Shown piece after piece: positions 7,648 to 17,200 of a stretch of DNA of 64,000 nucleotides. The notes under the pieces are model-generated. The model made no database searches. It was not told the DNA's origin and saw nothing but the letters and a program-made list of their open reading frames with translations. Origin of the DNA: Rhizobium etli CFN 42. GTDB lineage: Bacteria; Pseudomonadota; Alphaproteobacteria; Rhizobiales; Rhizobiaceae. The number at the start of each line of letters is the position of its first letter. Position 1 is the first letter of the stretch. Both the position numbers and the translations under genes were made by a program. The stretch lies in contig NC_007761.1 of assembly GCF_000092045.1 (NCBI RefSeq), forward strand, positions 1,429,001-1,493,000, read 5' to 3'.

Positions 7648-10600
7648 ATGTATCGCAATTCTCGCCGGTGGACTTCGCGCTCATTCCTGGTGGATTCCTT
7701 AGTGCCTCGATGGTTGACCGTCGGCGGAAAGGAAAGACCGCGCAAACCTGCCGAAAAGCATGCCGAAAAGCATAAGGATAGTGCTCAACTTGCGGCATCG
7801 GTGCAAACCGCCGATGAACACAAGCAGGGCACCCTTGCCGACGATCCCTATAAGGATGTGGCCCTCAACGAGCATGAGGGCGGGCAGAGAGCACACGTGA
7901 ACGGCGCCGCGGACAACGGCCTCGAAGAGCGGCCCTTGCCTGACACTTTCGCAACGCCTGGCGAAATGGGAATTCCAAGCGGTGATGCGGCCGCGCTGTC
8001 AGCTCTCATGCCGGATTTTGCGAGTTTCCCGGGGCACGCGGATGGAGTTGCGTTCGGGGCTGGATCGTCCCTTCTGGGCGACGATCCTCTGGCTTCCTAT
8101 CTGCCGCAAAGCCCTGCACCGACAGCTTCGGGGCAAGGTGCTCCTAAGGTGGCGGTCGGGCGTGCTCATTCGGGCAAGGTCGTCATTCTCGAATCGAGCC
8201 CGTCAGGGCAGCCGACTGCGCACGACGCCGGCGCGAGTTCGCTCGCTTTCGGCATGCCCTTTGGCGTGTGCGGGTGCGGCTACTTTACTTCCCCCACGCG
8301 GATTCTCGATTGGGCTCATGGCGGTGCCCTGCTTCAGCAGGACGGTCAATTGCCCGGGACCAGGCTGACCGAAGGGCCGGACTTTGTGGCGACGATCAAG
8401 CAGGCCATCGGCGCCTCGATCAGCGATCCGCTTCTCGATCGTGACCTGTCCCCGCTCTCGGGCTGGCCCGGCACTGCAACATGGTCGGACGCGGCGCTCA
8501 CCAATGGAACCCTGCCTGGCGGGGGAGAGACGGGAACGGGAACCAAATCCAAGGATAGCGGTATCCTGTCCGGCTCTGTGACGAAGCCACCTAAAACTTC
8601 TACGCAGGGGTCATCGACAACGCAAAGTCTGGCAATCACGGCGGCGGCTGCCAGTAATGCCATCGTGCTGGAAAACCAGAAGCAGGGCAATCCGGAGAGC
8701 GAGTGGGGCATCGCCGGCGCCGGTAGCTCCAATATCGAAGGGTTTGCGACCGACATCAGCGTCGACAACGGCAAAACGATCAGCTTCAAGATCAATACAA
8801 ATTCCACCAACTACCGGATCGACATCTATCGGCTCGGCTATTATGGCGGCATGGGGGCGCGCAAGGTCGCGACCCTGCAGCACACCGGATTGCAGACGCA
8901 GCCCAGTCCGTTGCGCAATGCCACGACCGGAACGGTGGACGCCGGCAACTGGGCCGTCTCGGCGTCGTGGACCGTACCGGATGATGCCGTCTCGGGCGTC
9001 TACATCGCCAAGCTCGTGCGTCAGGATGGCACCTCCGGCTCAAATCACATTCCGTTCATCGTGCGCGACGACGACAGCCACAGCGACGTCGTGTTCCAGA
9101 CCGCGGATGAGACTTGGCAGGCTTACAACGGCTGGGGTGGCGCAAACCTCTATGGCGGCAACGGGCCGGCGACGGGGCAGGGTGCCGGTCGCGCCTATGC
9201 GGTCAGCTACAACAGGCCGATCGCTACCCGCGGCGGGGTCGGCACCTACGCCGGTCCCCAGGATTATCTGTTCGGCGCCGAATATGCGGGTATCTACTGG
9301 CTGGAACAGAACGGTTATGACGTCTCCTACTTGTCGGGCCTCGACGTCGACCGCTACGGCAGCCTGTTGCTCAATCACAAGACCTATGTCGATGCCGGGC
9401 ATGACGAATACTGGTCGGGACAGCAGAGGACCAATGTCGAGGCGGCGCGCGACGCGGGCGTTAACCTGATGTTCTGGAGCGGCAACGAAGTCTATTGGCG
9501 TACCCGCTGGGGCAACGCCTATAGCGCCGACGGCACACCTTACCGCACTCTGATCACCTACAAGGAGACATGGGCCGGCGGCGATATCGATCCTTCCGAC
9601 CAATGGACCGGTACCTTCCGCGATCCACGCTTCAGTCCACCTGCCATTGGCGGCGGCAATCCGGAGAATTCGCTGACCGGCCAACTGTTCAAGGTCGACG
9701 ATGTCGGCAGCAACCTCGGTGCGATCACCGTTGGCTATGATGATGCCAACCTTCGCTTCTGGCGCAATACGAGCGTTGCCAATCTTCAGCCCGGGCAGAC
9801 GGCGACGCTCACCAAAAACTATCTCGGTTACGAGTGGGACGAAGCGCCCGATAACGGCTTCGATCCGGCTGGCCTGGTGAAGCTGTCGTCGACGACGCTT
9901 CCGGTCAGCACTTACCTGCTCGATTACGGAAACACGACCGGCAATGCCACCGCGACCCACAATCTGACGCTCTATCGTGCCCCCAGCGGCGCGCTGGTGT
10001 TCGGCGCCGGCACGGTCTACTGGACCTGGGGGCTCAGCGACAATCACGACCTCACGGCGACCCAGACGGACCCGCGCGTGCAGCAGGCAATGGTCAATTT
10101 GCTTGCCGATATGGGCATTCAGCCCGGGACGCTTCAATCCGGGCTCACCGCCGCAACCGTGTCGTTGGACCACACTGCGCCGACATCGGTCATCACGGTG
10201 CCCGCCACGGCGACCGTCGGATCCACCGTGACGATTACCGGCACCGCTGCCGATTCGGGGGGCGGGGTCATCGCCGCGGTCGAGGTTTCGACCGACAACG
10301 GGGCGAGCTGGCATCCGGCGACCGGCGATGAGAACTGGACCTATACCTGGCAACCGCAAACCACGGGCACCTATACCATCCGGTCTCGCGCAGTCGATGA
10401 TAACGTCAATCTGGAAACGCCCTCGGCGGGACGAACGGTCACCGTCAGCGGACCGAATTACACCTCTCTCTTCGGTTCGGCGACGCCAGCGGTCGTCAAC
10501 ACCAACGATACCTCGGCCGTTGAACTCGGCTTCAAATTCCAGACCTCCGTGGCAGGAACGGTCACCGGCATTCGTTTTTATAAGGGCAGCCAGGATACCG

Positions 10601-12777
10601 GTACGCACACCGGTTCACTGTGGTCGAGTACCGGCACCCGGATTGCGACCCTCACCTTCACGAACGAGACTGCCAGCGGCTGGCAGACTGCTTATTTCAC
10701 CAGTCCCGTGGCGCTGACGGTCGGCCAAACCTACACGGCGTCTTATCACACGAACAGCGGTCATTATTCGACGACCACCAACTACTTCACCTCAAATGTG
10801 ACCAGCGGTCCGCTGACTGCACCAGCCAGCGGCAACGGCGTCTACCGCTACGGCAGCAACAGCCTTTTCCCCACAAGCACTTACCAGTCGACGAATTATT
10901 GGGTCGACGTGATGTTTACGACGTCGGGCTCGAACACGACGCCGACGGCGGTTGCCGATGCGGGTGACGCGACCGAGAAGGGCGGGGTGGCCAATGGTTC
11001 GGGCGGCGCGGTTGCCAGCGGCAATGTGCTGACCAATGACACCGATCCGGATTCCGGTGACACCAAGACGGTGACCGCGGTCAAATTCGGCGCGACGTCG
11101 GGCACGCTCGGCTCGGCGCTGAACGGCACCTATGGCAGCCTCGTGCTCAATGCTTCGGGCGCTTACACCTATACGATCAACGAGAGCAATGCGACCGTCC
11201 AAGCGCTGCGCCAGTCGACCAACACGCTGAGCGATGTCTTCAGCTACACGATGCGCGACAGTGCCGGCGCCACCGCCACGGCGAACCTGACCGTCACCAT
11301 CCATGGCGCCAACGATGCGCCGGTGTTGGCCGTCCAGACGACGACCCAGAACGCCACGGTCGGCTCCGCCTTCTCCTTCACCCTGCCGACGACGACCTTC
11401 AGCGATGTCGACAGCGGCGACACGCTAGCCTATGCGGCAACGTCCGCCGATGGCACGGCGCTGCCTTCCTGGCTGAGCTTCAATGCCTCGACGCGGACCT
11501 TCTCCGGCACGCCGACTGCAGGCGGTACTTACGGCGTCAAGGTGACGGCAACCGATCTCGGCGGCCTTGCTGCCAACGAGACCTTCAACATCGCCGTGTC
11601 GGTGCCTGGCAACACGACGCCGACGGCAGTTGCCGATACGGGGGATGCGACCGAGAAGGGTGGTGTGGCCAATGGTTCGGGCGGCGCGGTTGCCAGCGGC
11701 AATGTGCTGACCAATGACACCGATCCGGATTCCGGTGACACGAAGACGGTGACCGCGGTCAAATTCGGCGCGACGCCGGGCACGCTCGGCTCGGCGCTGA
11801 ACGGCACCTACGGCAGCCTCGTGCTCAATGCATCGGGCGCCTATAGCTATGCCGTCAACGAGAATAATGCGACCGTCCAAGCACTGCGCCAGTCGACCAA
11901 CACGCTGAGCGATGTCTTCAGCTACACGATGCGCGACAGCGCCGGCGCCACAGCGACGGCAAACCTGACCGTCACCATCCATGGCGCCAACGATGCGCCG
12001 GTGTTGGCCGTCCAGACGACGACCCAGAACGCCACGGTCGGCTCCGCCTTCTCCTTCACCCTGCCGACGACGACCTTCAGCGATGTCGACAGCGGCGACA
12101 CGCTAGCCTATGCGGCAACGTCCGCCGATGGCACGGCGCTGCCTTCCTGGCTGAGCTTCAATGCCTCGACGCGGACCTTCTCCGGCACGCCGACTGCAGG
12201 CGGTACTTACGGCGTCAAGGTGACGGCAACCGATCTCGGCGGCCTTGCTGCCAACGAGACCTTCAACATCGCCGTGTCGACGGCGCCGACGACCTACAGC
12301 CTGTTCTCCGCCTCCAGCACGCCGGCCCGAACCCTCAACGATGGTCAGCAGCTCGAACTTGGCGTCAAGTTCACGTCGAACGTTGCCGGGGACGTCACCG
12401 GCATCAGGTTCTATCGCAACGCCAATGACAACGGCCAGAATGTCGTCGACCTTTGGACCGCGACGGGCACCAAGCTTGCTACCGCCACCTTCACCACCAC
12501 CAGCGCGAGCGGGTGGCAGACCGTGAACTTCACAAACCCCGTCACCATCGCCGCTAATACCACTTATGTCGCCTCCTATCACACGACAGGCGCTTACGTG
12601 GCGACCAATAATTTCTTCACCGCCGCCGTCTCCAACGGTCCGTTAACGGCGCCGGCCAGCGGCAATGGTGTTTATGCCTACGGCGGCTCTGCCACCACGG
12701 GCCTTTTCCCGACTAACAGTTACAATTCAACCAATTACTACGCCGACGTCGTCTTCCGGCCGCAACTGGTCGCGTGA
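7648..12777 (+). CDS. Giant type I-secreted protein: dimethylformamidase-like domain, Ig/VCBS/He_PIG repeats, two DUF4082 domains
   Basis: 1709 aa with no N-terminal signal peptide. Residues 1-335 are low-complexity and rich in Ser/Gly/Asp, with a His-rich stretch (HAEKHKD, DEHKQ, NEHEGGQRAH) and one CGC motif. About 337-830 resembles the large-subunit fold of N,N-dimethylformamidase, including the stretches FQTADETWQAYNGWGGANLY, GHDEYWS and FWSGNEVYWR, shared with the paralogue at 14268-18788. An Ig-like domain (840-935), a DUF4082 domain (935-1095), two VCBS + He_PIG units (1095-1322 and 1323-1547) and a terminal DUF4082 (1548-1709) follow. No RTX nonapeptides are visible, and the C-terminus is NYYADVVFRPQLVA. 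The start has GAGAGG eight bases upstream. The CobW gene overlaps its stop and a type I exporter follows, so export by that exporter is inferred. Substrate and activity are unknown. Confidence 0.85.
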   Translation: MYRNSRRWTSRSFLVDSLVPRWLTVGGKERPRKPAEKHAEKHKDSAQLAASVQTADEHKQGTLADDPYKDVALNEHEGGQRAHVNGAADNGLEERPLPDTFATPGEMGIPSGDAAALSALMPDFASFPGHADGVAFGAGSSLLGDDPLASYLPQSPAPTASGQGAPKVAVGRAHSGKVVILESSPSGQPTAHDAGASSLAFGMPFGVCGCGYFTSPTRILDWAHGGALLQQDGQLPGTRLTEGPDFVATIKQAIGASISDPLLDRDLSPLSGWPGTATWSDAALTNGTLPGGGETGTGTKSKDSGILSGSVTKPPKTSTQGSSTTQSLAITAAAASNAIVLENQKQGNPESEWGIAGAGSSNIEGFATDISVDNGKTISFKINTNSTNYRIDIYRLGYYGGMGARKVATLQHTGLQTQPSPLRNATTGTVDAGNWAVSASWTVPDDAVSGVYIAKLVRQDGTSGSNHIPFIVRDDDSHSDVVFQTADETWQAYNGWGGANLYGGNGPATGQGAGRAYAVSYNRPIATRGGVGTYAGPQDYLFGAEYAGIYWLEQNGYDVSYLSGLDVDRYGSLLLNHKTYVDAGHDEYWSGQQRTNVEAARDAGVNLMFWSGNEVYWRTRWGNAYSADGTPYRTLITYKETWAGGDIDPSDQWTGTFRDPRFSPPAIGGGNPENSLTGQLFKVDDVGSNLGAITVGYDDANLRFWRNTSVANLQPGQTATLTKNYLGYEWDEAPDNGFDPAGLVKLSSTTLPVSTYLLDYGNTTGNATATHNLTLYRAPSGALVFGAGTVYWTWGLSDNHDLTATQTDPRVQQAMVNLLADMGIQPGTLQSGLTAATVSLDHTAPTSVITVPATATVGSTVTITGTAADSGGGVIAAVEVSTDNGASWHPATGDENWTYTWQPQTTGTYTIRSRAVDDNVNLETPSAGRTVTVSGPNYTSLFGSATPAVVNTNDTSAVELGFKFQTSVAGTVTGIRFYKGSQDTGTHTGSLWSSTGTRIATLTFTNETASGWQTAYFTSPVALTVGQTYTASYHTNSGHYSTTTNYFTSNVTSGPLTAPASGNGVYRYGSNSLFPTSTYQSTNYWVDVMFTTSGSNTTPTAVADAGDATEKGGVANGSGGAVASGNVLTNDTDPDSGDTKTVTAVKFGATSGTLGSALNGTYGSLVLNASGAYTYTINESNATVQALRQSTNTLSDVFSYTMRDSAGATATANLTVTIHGANDAPVLAVQTTTQNATVGSAFSFTLPTTTFSDVDSGDTLAYAATSADGTALPSWLSFNASTRTFSGTPTAGGTYGVKVTATDLGGLAANETFNIAVSVPGNTTPTAVADTGDATEKGGVANGSGGAVASGNVLTNDTDPDSGDTKTVTAVKFGATPGTLGSALNGTYGSLVLNASGAYSYAVNENNATVQALRQSTNTLSDVFSYTMRDSAGATATANLTVTIHGANDAPVLAVQTTTQNATVGSAFSFTLPTTTFSDVDSGDTLAYAATSADGTALPSWLSFNASTRTFSGTPTAGGTYGVKVTATDLGGLAANETFNIAVSTAPTTYSLFSASSTPARTLNDGQQLELGVKFTSNVAGDVTGIRFYRNANDNGQNVVDLWTATGTKLATATFTTTSASGWQTVNFTNPVTIAANTTYVASYHTTGAYVATNNFFTAAVSNGPLTAPASGNGVYAYGGSATTGLFPTNSYNSTNYYADVVFRPQLVA
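10933..12279 (+). repeat. Two tandem 678-nt units encoding VCBS + He_PIG domains
   Basis: Unit 1 is 10933-11610 and unit 2 starts at 11611; homology ends at 12279. The units differ at scattered sites in their first half. The last part (11284-11601 versus 11962-12279, about 318 nt) is identical by eye even at synonymous positions, which implies very recent duplication or gene conversion. The period is 226 codons, so copy-number change would stay in frame. Confidence 0.92.
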
Positions 12778-14063
12778 TGCAAATGATAAAGTTAGGATCG
12801 GTTTCGAATGAGGCTGATACGACGCATATGCGGGTCGCAGAGAGTGGAGCTGCCTCCGCTCCCATTCGAGGGGCCGCGGGGAACAAGGGCGAGCGGCTTC
12901 CGGTGACCGTGCTGGCCGGCTTCCTTGGCGCCGGCAAGACGACGCTCCTCAGTCATGTCCTGAACAACCGTCAGGGCCTGCGTGTTGCCGTCATCGTCAA
13001 CGACATGAGCGAGGTGAATATAGACGCCAGCCTCATTCGCGACGGCGGCTGCAACCTGTCGCATACGACGGAGGCATTGGTTGAGCTCAGCAATGGCTGC
13101 ATATGCTGTACCCTGCGCGATGACCTCCTGACGGAAGTGCGGCGACTGGCCGAAGAGGGGCGATACGACTATCTGCTGATAGAGGGGACAGGCATTGCCG
13201 AGCCGCGCCCCATTGCCGCCACCTTTTCCTTCCGCGACGAGAACGGTGTTTCGCTCTCCGATTTTGCCAATCTTGACACGATGGTCACTGTCGTCGACGC
13301 CGCCAGTCTCTTGGCTGACTACAGCAGCGCCGATCTGCTTCGCGACCGCGGCCTGCAGCGGGACGGCGAGGACCGGCGGACACTCATCGACCTGTTGGTG
13401 GACCAGATCGAGTTTGCCGATGTTGTCGTGATCAACAAGATCTCGGACGCGACCGAGGAGATTCGCGCGGAAATCCGCAAGACGGTGGCTGCGCTCAACC
13501 CGGATGCGCGCCAGGTGGAGACGGACTTCGGCAAGGTTCCTCTTGCAAGCATTCTCAATACGGGCTTCTTCGACGAAGCAAAAGCCGCCGCTCACCCGTT
13601 ATGGCACAAGGAACTGTACAGCCCGGGTGATCACGTTCCGGAGACGGAGGAATATGGAGTATCGAGCTTTGTCTATCGCACGAGGCGTCCCTTCGACCCC
13701 ACGCGATTTCGAGCATTCCTGGATGAACCCTGGCCGGGGGTGATCCGCGCCAAAGGTCATTTCTGGTTGGCCACGCGACCGCGTCACGTGGGTCTGATGT
13801 CGGCTGCCGGAGCGCAACGACGCTGTGAGCCCATGGGGCTATGGTGGGCGGCCGTTCCCCGGCAGGACTGGCCGAGCCATCACCAGTTTCGTCAGCATCT
13901 CGAGCGCCGATGGGACAGCGCTTGGGGCGATCGCCGGCAGGAGCTCGTGTTCATTGGTGTTGATATGGACGAGACAGGAGTCCGCAGCGCATTGGACGAC
14001 TGCCTGGCCAGCTCGGATCCGCGGGACTGGTCGGCTCTCGAAGATCCGTTTCCGGCCTGGTAG
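12777..14063 (+). CDS. CobW/COG0523 G3E-family GTPase (metallochaperone type), copy 1
   Basis: 428-aa GTPase of the COG0523 group, whose studied members deliver zinc, cobalt or other metals to client proteins. It has Walker [10 protein letters not shown] (48-56), the switch segment [11 protein letters not shown], the metal-binding CICC (Cys108, 110, 111), an IEGTGIAEP Walker B region and a CobW C-terminal domain with [16 protein letters not shown] and [12 protein letters not shown]. The guanine-specificity motif reads NKIS rather than NKxD. ATG 12777 shares one base with the preceding TGA; GTG 12774, ATG 12783 and ATG 12828 are alternatives, and residues before about 42 are not in copy 2. Tight coupling to the giant gene suggests a linked function, perhaps metal supply to the dimethylformamidase-like domain. 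The 204 bases after it hold no gene. Confidence 0.9.
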   Translation: MQMIKLGSVSNEADTTHMRVAESGAASAPIRGAAGNKGERLPVTVLAGFLGAGKTTLLSHVLNNRQGLRVAVIVNDMSEVNIDASLIRDGGCNLSHTTEALVELSNGCICCTLRDDLLTEVRRLAEEGRYDYLLIEGTGIAEPRPIAATFSFRDENGVSLSDFANLDTMVTVVDAASLLADYSSADLLRDRGLQRDGEDRRTLIDLLVDQIEFADVVVINKISDATEEIRAEIRKTVAALNPDARQVETDFGKVPLASILNTGFFDEAKAAAHPLWHKELYSPGDHVPETEEYGVSSFVYRTRRPFDPTRFRAFLDEPWPGVIRAKGHFWLATRPRHVGLMSAAGAQRRCEPMGLWWAAVPRQDWPSHHQFRQHLERRWDSAWGDRRQELVFIGVDMDETGVRSALDDCLASSDPRDWSALEDPFPAW

Positions 14064-14267
14064 CACGGGCGGCGCAGTCCAGCCGGGTCGGCGAAACAAT
14101 AGCGACAGAGTTCCTTTACAACGTGCGTCGGCGCCCGGCCGAGCGCTCTCGGCAGCGTCGCAGCCCTGTCGGTCGGGTGCGCGGCGAGGATCATCATATG
14201 GGCGTATGGAGGTACCACCCACATACCCCAGATTGCTGTCGTACGTTCCTTTTCGAAAGCTGGCAGG

Positions 14268-17200
14268 ATGAAGTCATCCAATGCTGGTCGACGGGAAACG
14301 GGGACGCCGCTCTTGCTGAGATTTCATGTGAGGAATCGCAAATATCTGACTGCTGCCGGCGGCACGCCATGCGTCACTCCTGCCATCACCGGCTGGGCCG
14401 CGCTGCTCGGAACTCCAACCGTAGTGTCTTCGAGCACCCAGGTTTCTTCCGGCTTTGCCAATCAAGGCAGCGCAACCGTCCAAAGCTCTCTCATCGGCAC
14501 AGTCACAACTTCGCTGATGTCATCAGGCGGCATGCAATCGCCCCCCGCACCGTCGACGGCGATATCGGCACCTGCGACACATGGCGGGGCACAGGACAAT
14601 TCCACGAAGACGGCGTCGGCTGCGACGGTCTTCCAGACGCCTTCCTCGATATCGCAAGACATCGTGCTTGCCCCGGATCCGTACGAAGAGGCTGCGACGC
14701 TGCCTGCCGCGCCCACGTTGACGGGTATTACCAGCGATGCCGACACCGGAAGCGCCACGACGGCGGCGCCAGTCACTTCGTCCAGCAGTCTCGACACGAC
14801 TTCGTTGCGCCTTCAGGCCTCGATAGCATCCCTCTCGGTGGAGCCGAGTCAGGACGCTTCGGCCGAGACGACCACGACTTCAGCGCTGGCCGCACCGGCG
14901 GTGGCTCCGGCTGTGGTCACACTCAACAAGATCGCGCTCGAAAACCTGAAGCAGGGCAACCCGATCAGCGAGTGGGGTCTGGAAGGCGACGGCAACGGCA
15001 CCATCCAGGGCTTTGCCACCGAAATCAGCACGAATATCGGCCAGACGGTCAATTTCAAAATCGCCACCGACTCCACCCACTACCGTATCGATATCTACCG
15101 CATGGGCTATTATGGCGGGCTCGGTGCGCGCAAGGTCGACTCGATTGAGCAATCGCTGACGGCGGCGCAGATCCAGCCGCATCCGATCGTCGACATGTCA
15201 CTCGGTCTCATCGATGCCGGCAACTGGTCGGTTTCGGCGAGCTGGCAGATTCCAACGGACGCGGTCTCCGGCGTCTATTTCGCCAAGCTGGTGCGGGAGG
15301 ACGGCACTCAGGATGCCAGCATCATCCCCTTCGTCGTGCGCGACGACGCCTCGACCAGCAATATCGTCTTCCAGACATCGGATACGACCTGGCAGGCCTA
15401 TAATGCCTGGGGCGGCGCCAGCCTCTATTACGGTGAAGTGCCCGTCGATCCGGCAGACATGATCGGCTACCTGCCACCGAACTGCAGCTGCGGCCTAACC
15501 GCGATCGGCCGCGCTTCCGCGGTCAGCTACAACAGGCCGATCATCACCAATACGAGCCCGATCGGCGGCTCGCATGATTACATCTTCGGCGTCGAATCCT
15601 CCGCAATCTCGTGGCTGGAGCAGAACGGCTACGACGTGTCCTATATATCAGGCGTCGATACGGCGCGCAGCGGCAGCCTGCTGCTCAACCATGATGCCTA
15701 TTTGTCCGTCGGGCATGACGAATACTGGTCTGCCGAACAGCGCGCCAATGTCGAAGCGGCGCGCGATGCCGGCGTCAATCTCGCCTTCTGGAGCGGCAAC
15801 GAGCTCTACTGGAAGGTTCGCTGGGAAAGCAGCATCGACGGCAGCGGCCAGGCCTACCGCACCATGGTCTGCTACAAGGAGACCTACGGCACGAGCACGG
15901 ACCCGAGCAATATCGGCACCGGCACCTGGCGCGATCCGCGTTATGCCGATCCGGGGCAGGAGCCGGAAAATTCGCTGACGGGCACGATGTTCCAGGTGGA
16001 CAGCTACCGCCAGGATACGATCTCCATCCCCTACGACTATTCGAACCTGCGCTTCTGGCGCAACACCGATGTGGCGGAGCTTCAGGAGGGTGAAACCTAC
16101 AATCTGGTGCAGAACCTGCTCGGCTACGAATGGGATTCCGATGTCGAGAACGGATTCCGTCCGGCTGGACTGATCGACCTGTCGCTCTCCTCAGTCGCTG
16201 TCAACACCTATCTCCGCGATTACGGTTCGACAATCGGCGATGCGGTGGCGACCCACAGCCTGACCATGTACCGGGCGGCAAGCGGCGCGCTCGTCTTCGG
16301 CGCCGGCACCGTCTTCTGGTCTTGGGGGCTAAACGATCAGCATCAGGGGCCGGCAACGCCAACCGATCGCAACGTGCAGCAGGCGATGGTCAACATGTTC
16401 GCGGACATGGGCATCCAGCCGACAACGCTCGATGCGAGCCTGATCCTCGCGACCCAATCGACCGATAAGCTGAAGCCCACCTCATCGATTACCTCGCCCA
16501 TCGTCGGCGCAAGCTTTCTCGAAGGCCAGCATGTCACGATATCAGGCACGGCGCAGGACTTCGGCGGTGGCATCATTGCCGGCGTCGAGGTCTCCACCGA
16601 TGGTGGCCAGCACTGGTTCAAGGCCACAGGCCGCGAGAACTGGAGCTATAACTGGGTCGTCCAGGCGAGCGGCACCTACACGATCCTGTCACGCGCCGTC
16701 GACGACAGCGTCAATCTGGAGACGCCGTCAGCCGGCAAGCAGGTCACCGTCACGCTACCGGGCACGCAGGGCCTGTGGACACTCGCCGAAAAGCCCGCGA
16801 CCGAAGTAGCGGTCGATCGCGATTCCGTCGAGCTCGGCCTGCGCTTTCAGGCGACGACGGCAGGCTCGGTAGAGGGCATCCGCTTCTACAAGGGCTTCTA
16901 CAATATCGGCGAACACGTCGTCAGCCTCTGGAGCAGCACGGGAACGCTGCTGGCGACCGGCGTATCGACAGGTGAATCGCTCTCCGGCTGGCAGACGGTG
17001 ATGTTCTCCAGCCCGATCCAGATCGCGGCCGGGACGACCTATGTGGCCTCTTATCACAGCAACGGCTACTACTCGATGACTGCGAATTATTTCAGCGAGC
17101 CCTATGCCAGCGGCGCGCTGAAGGCCGTCGACGGCGGCGGCGTCTTCGCCTACGGGAGCACTGCCGGCACATTCCCCGGCCAGAGCCCCGGCGGCACCAA

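Noticed and set aside
9040..10608. Long minus-strand open frame (522 codons) inside the first giant gene
   Set aside because: It is opposite a strongly supported coding sequence with clear domains; the frame is open only because of the high GC content and codon bias of the plus strand, and its product resembles nothing.
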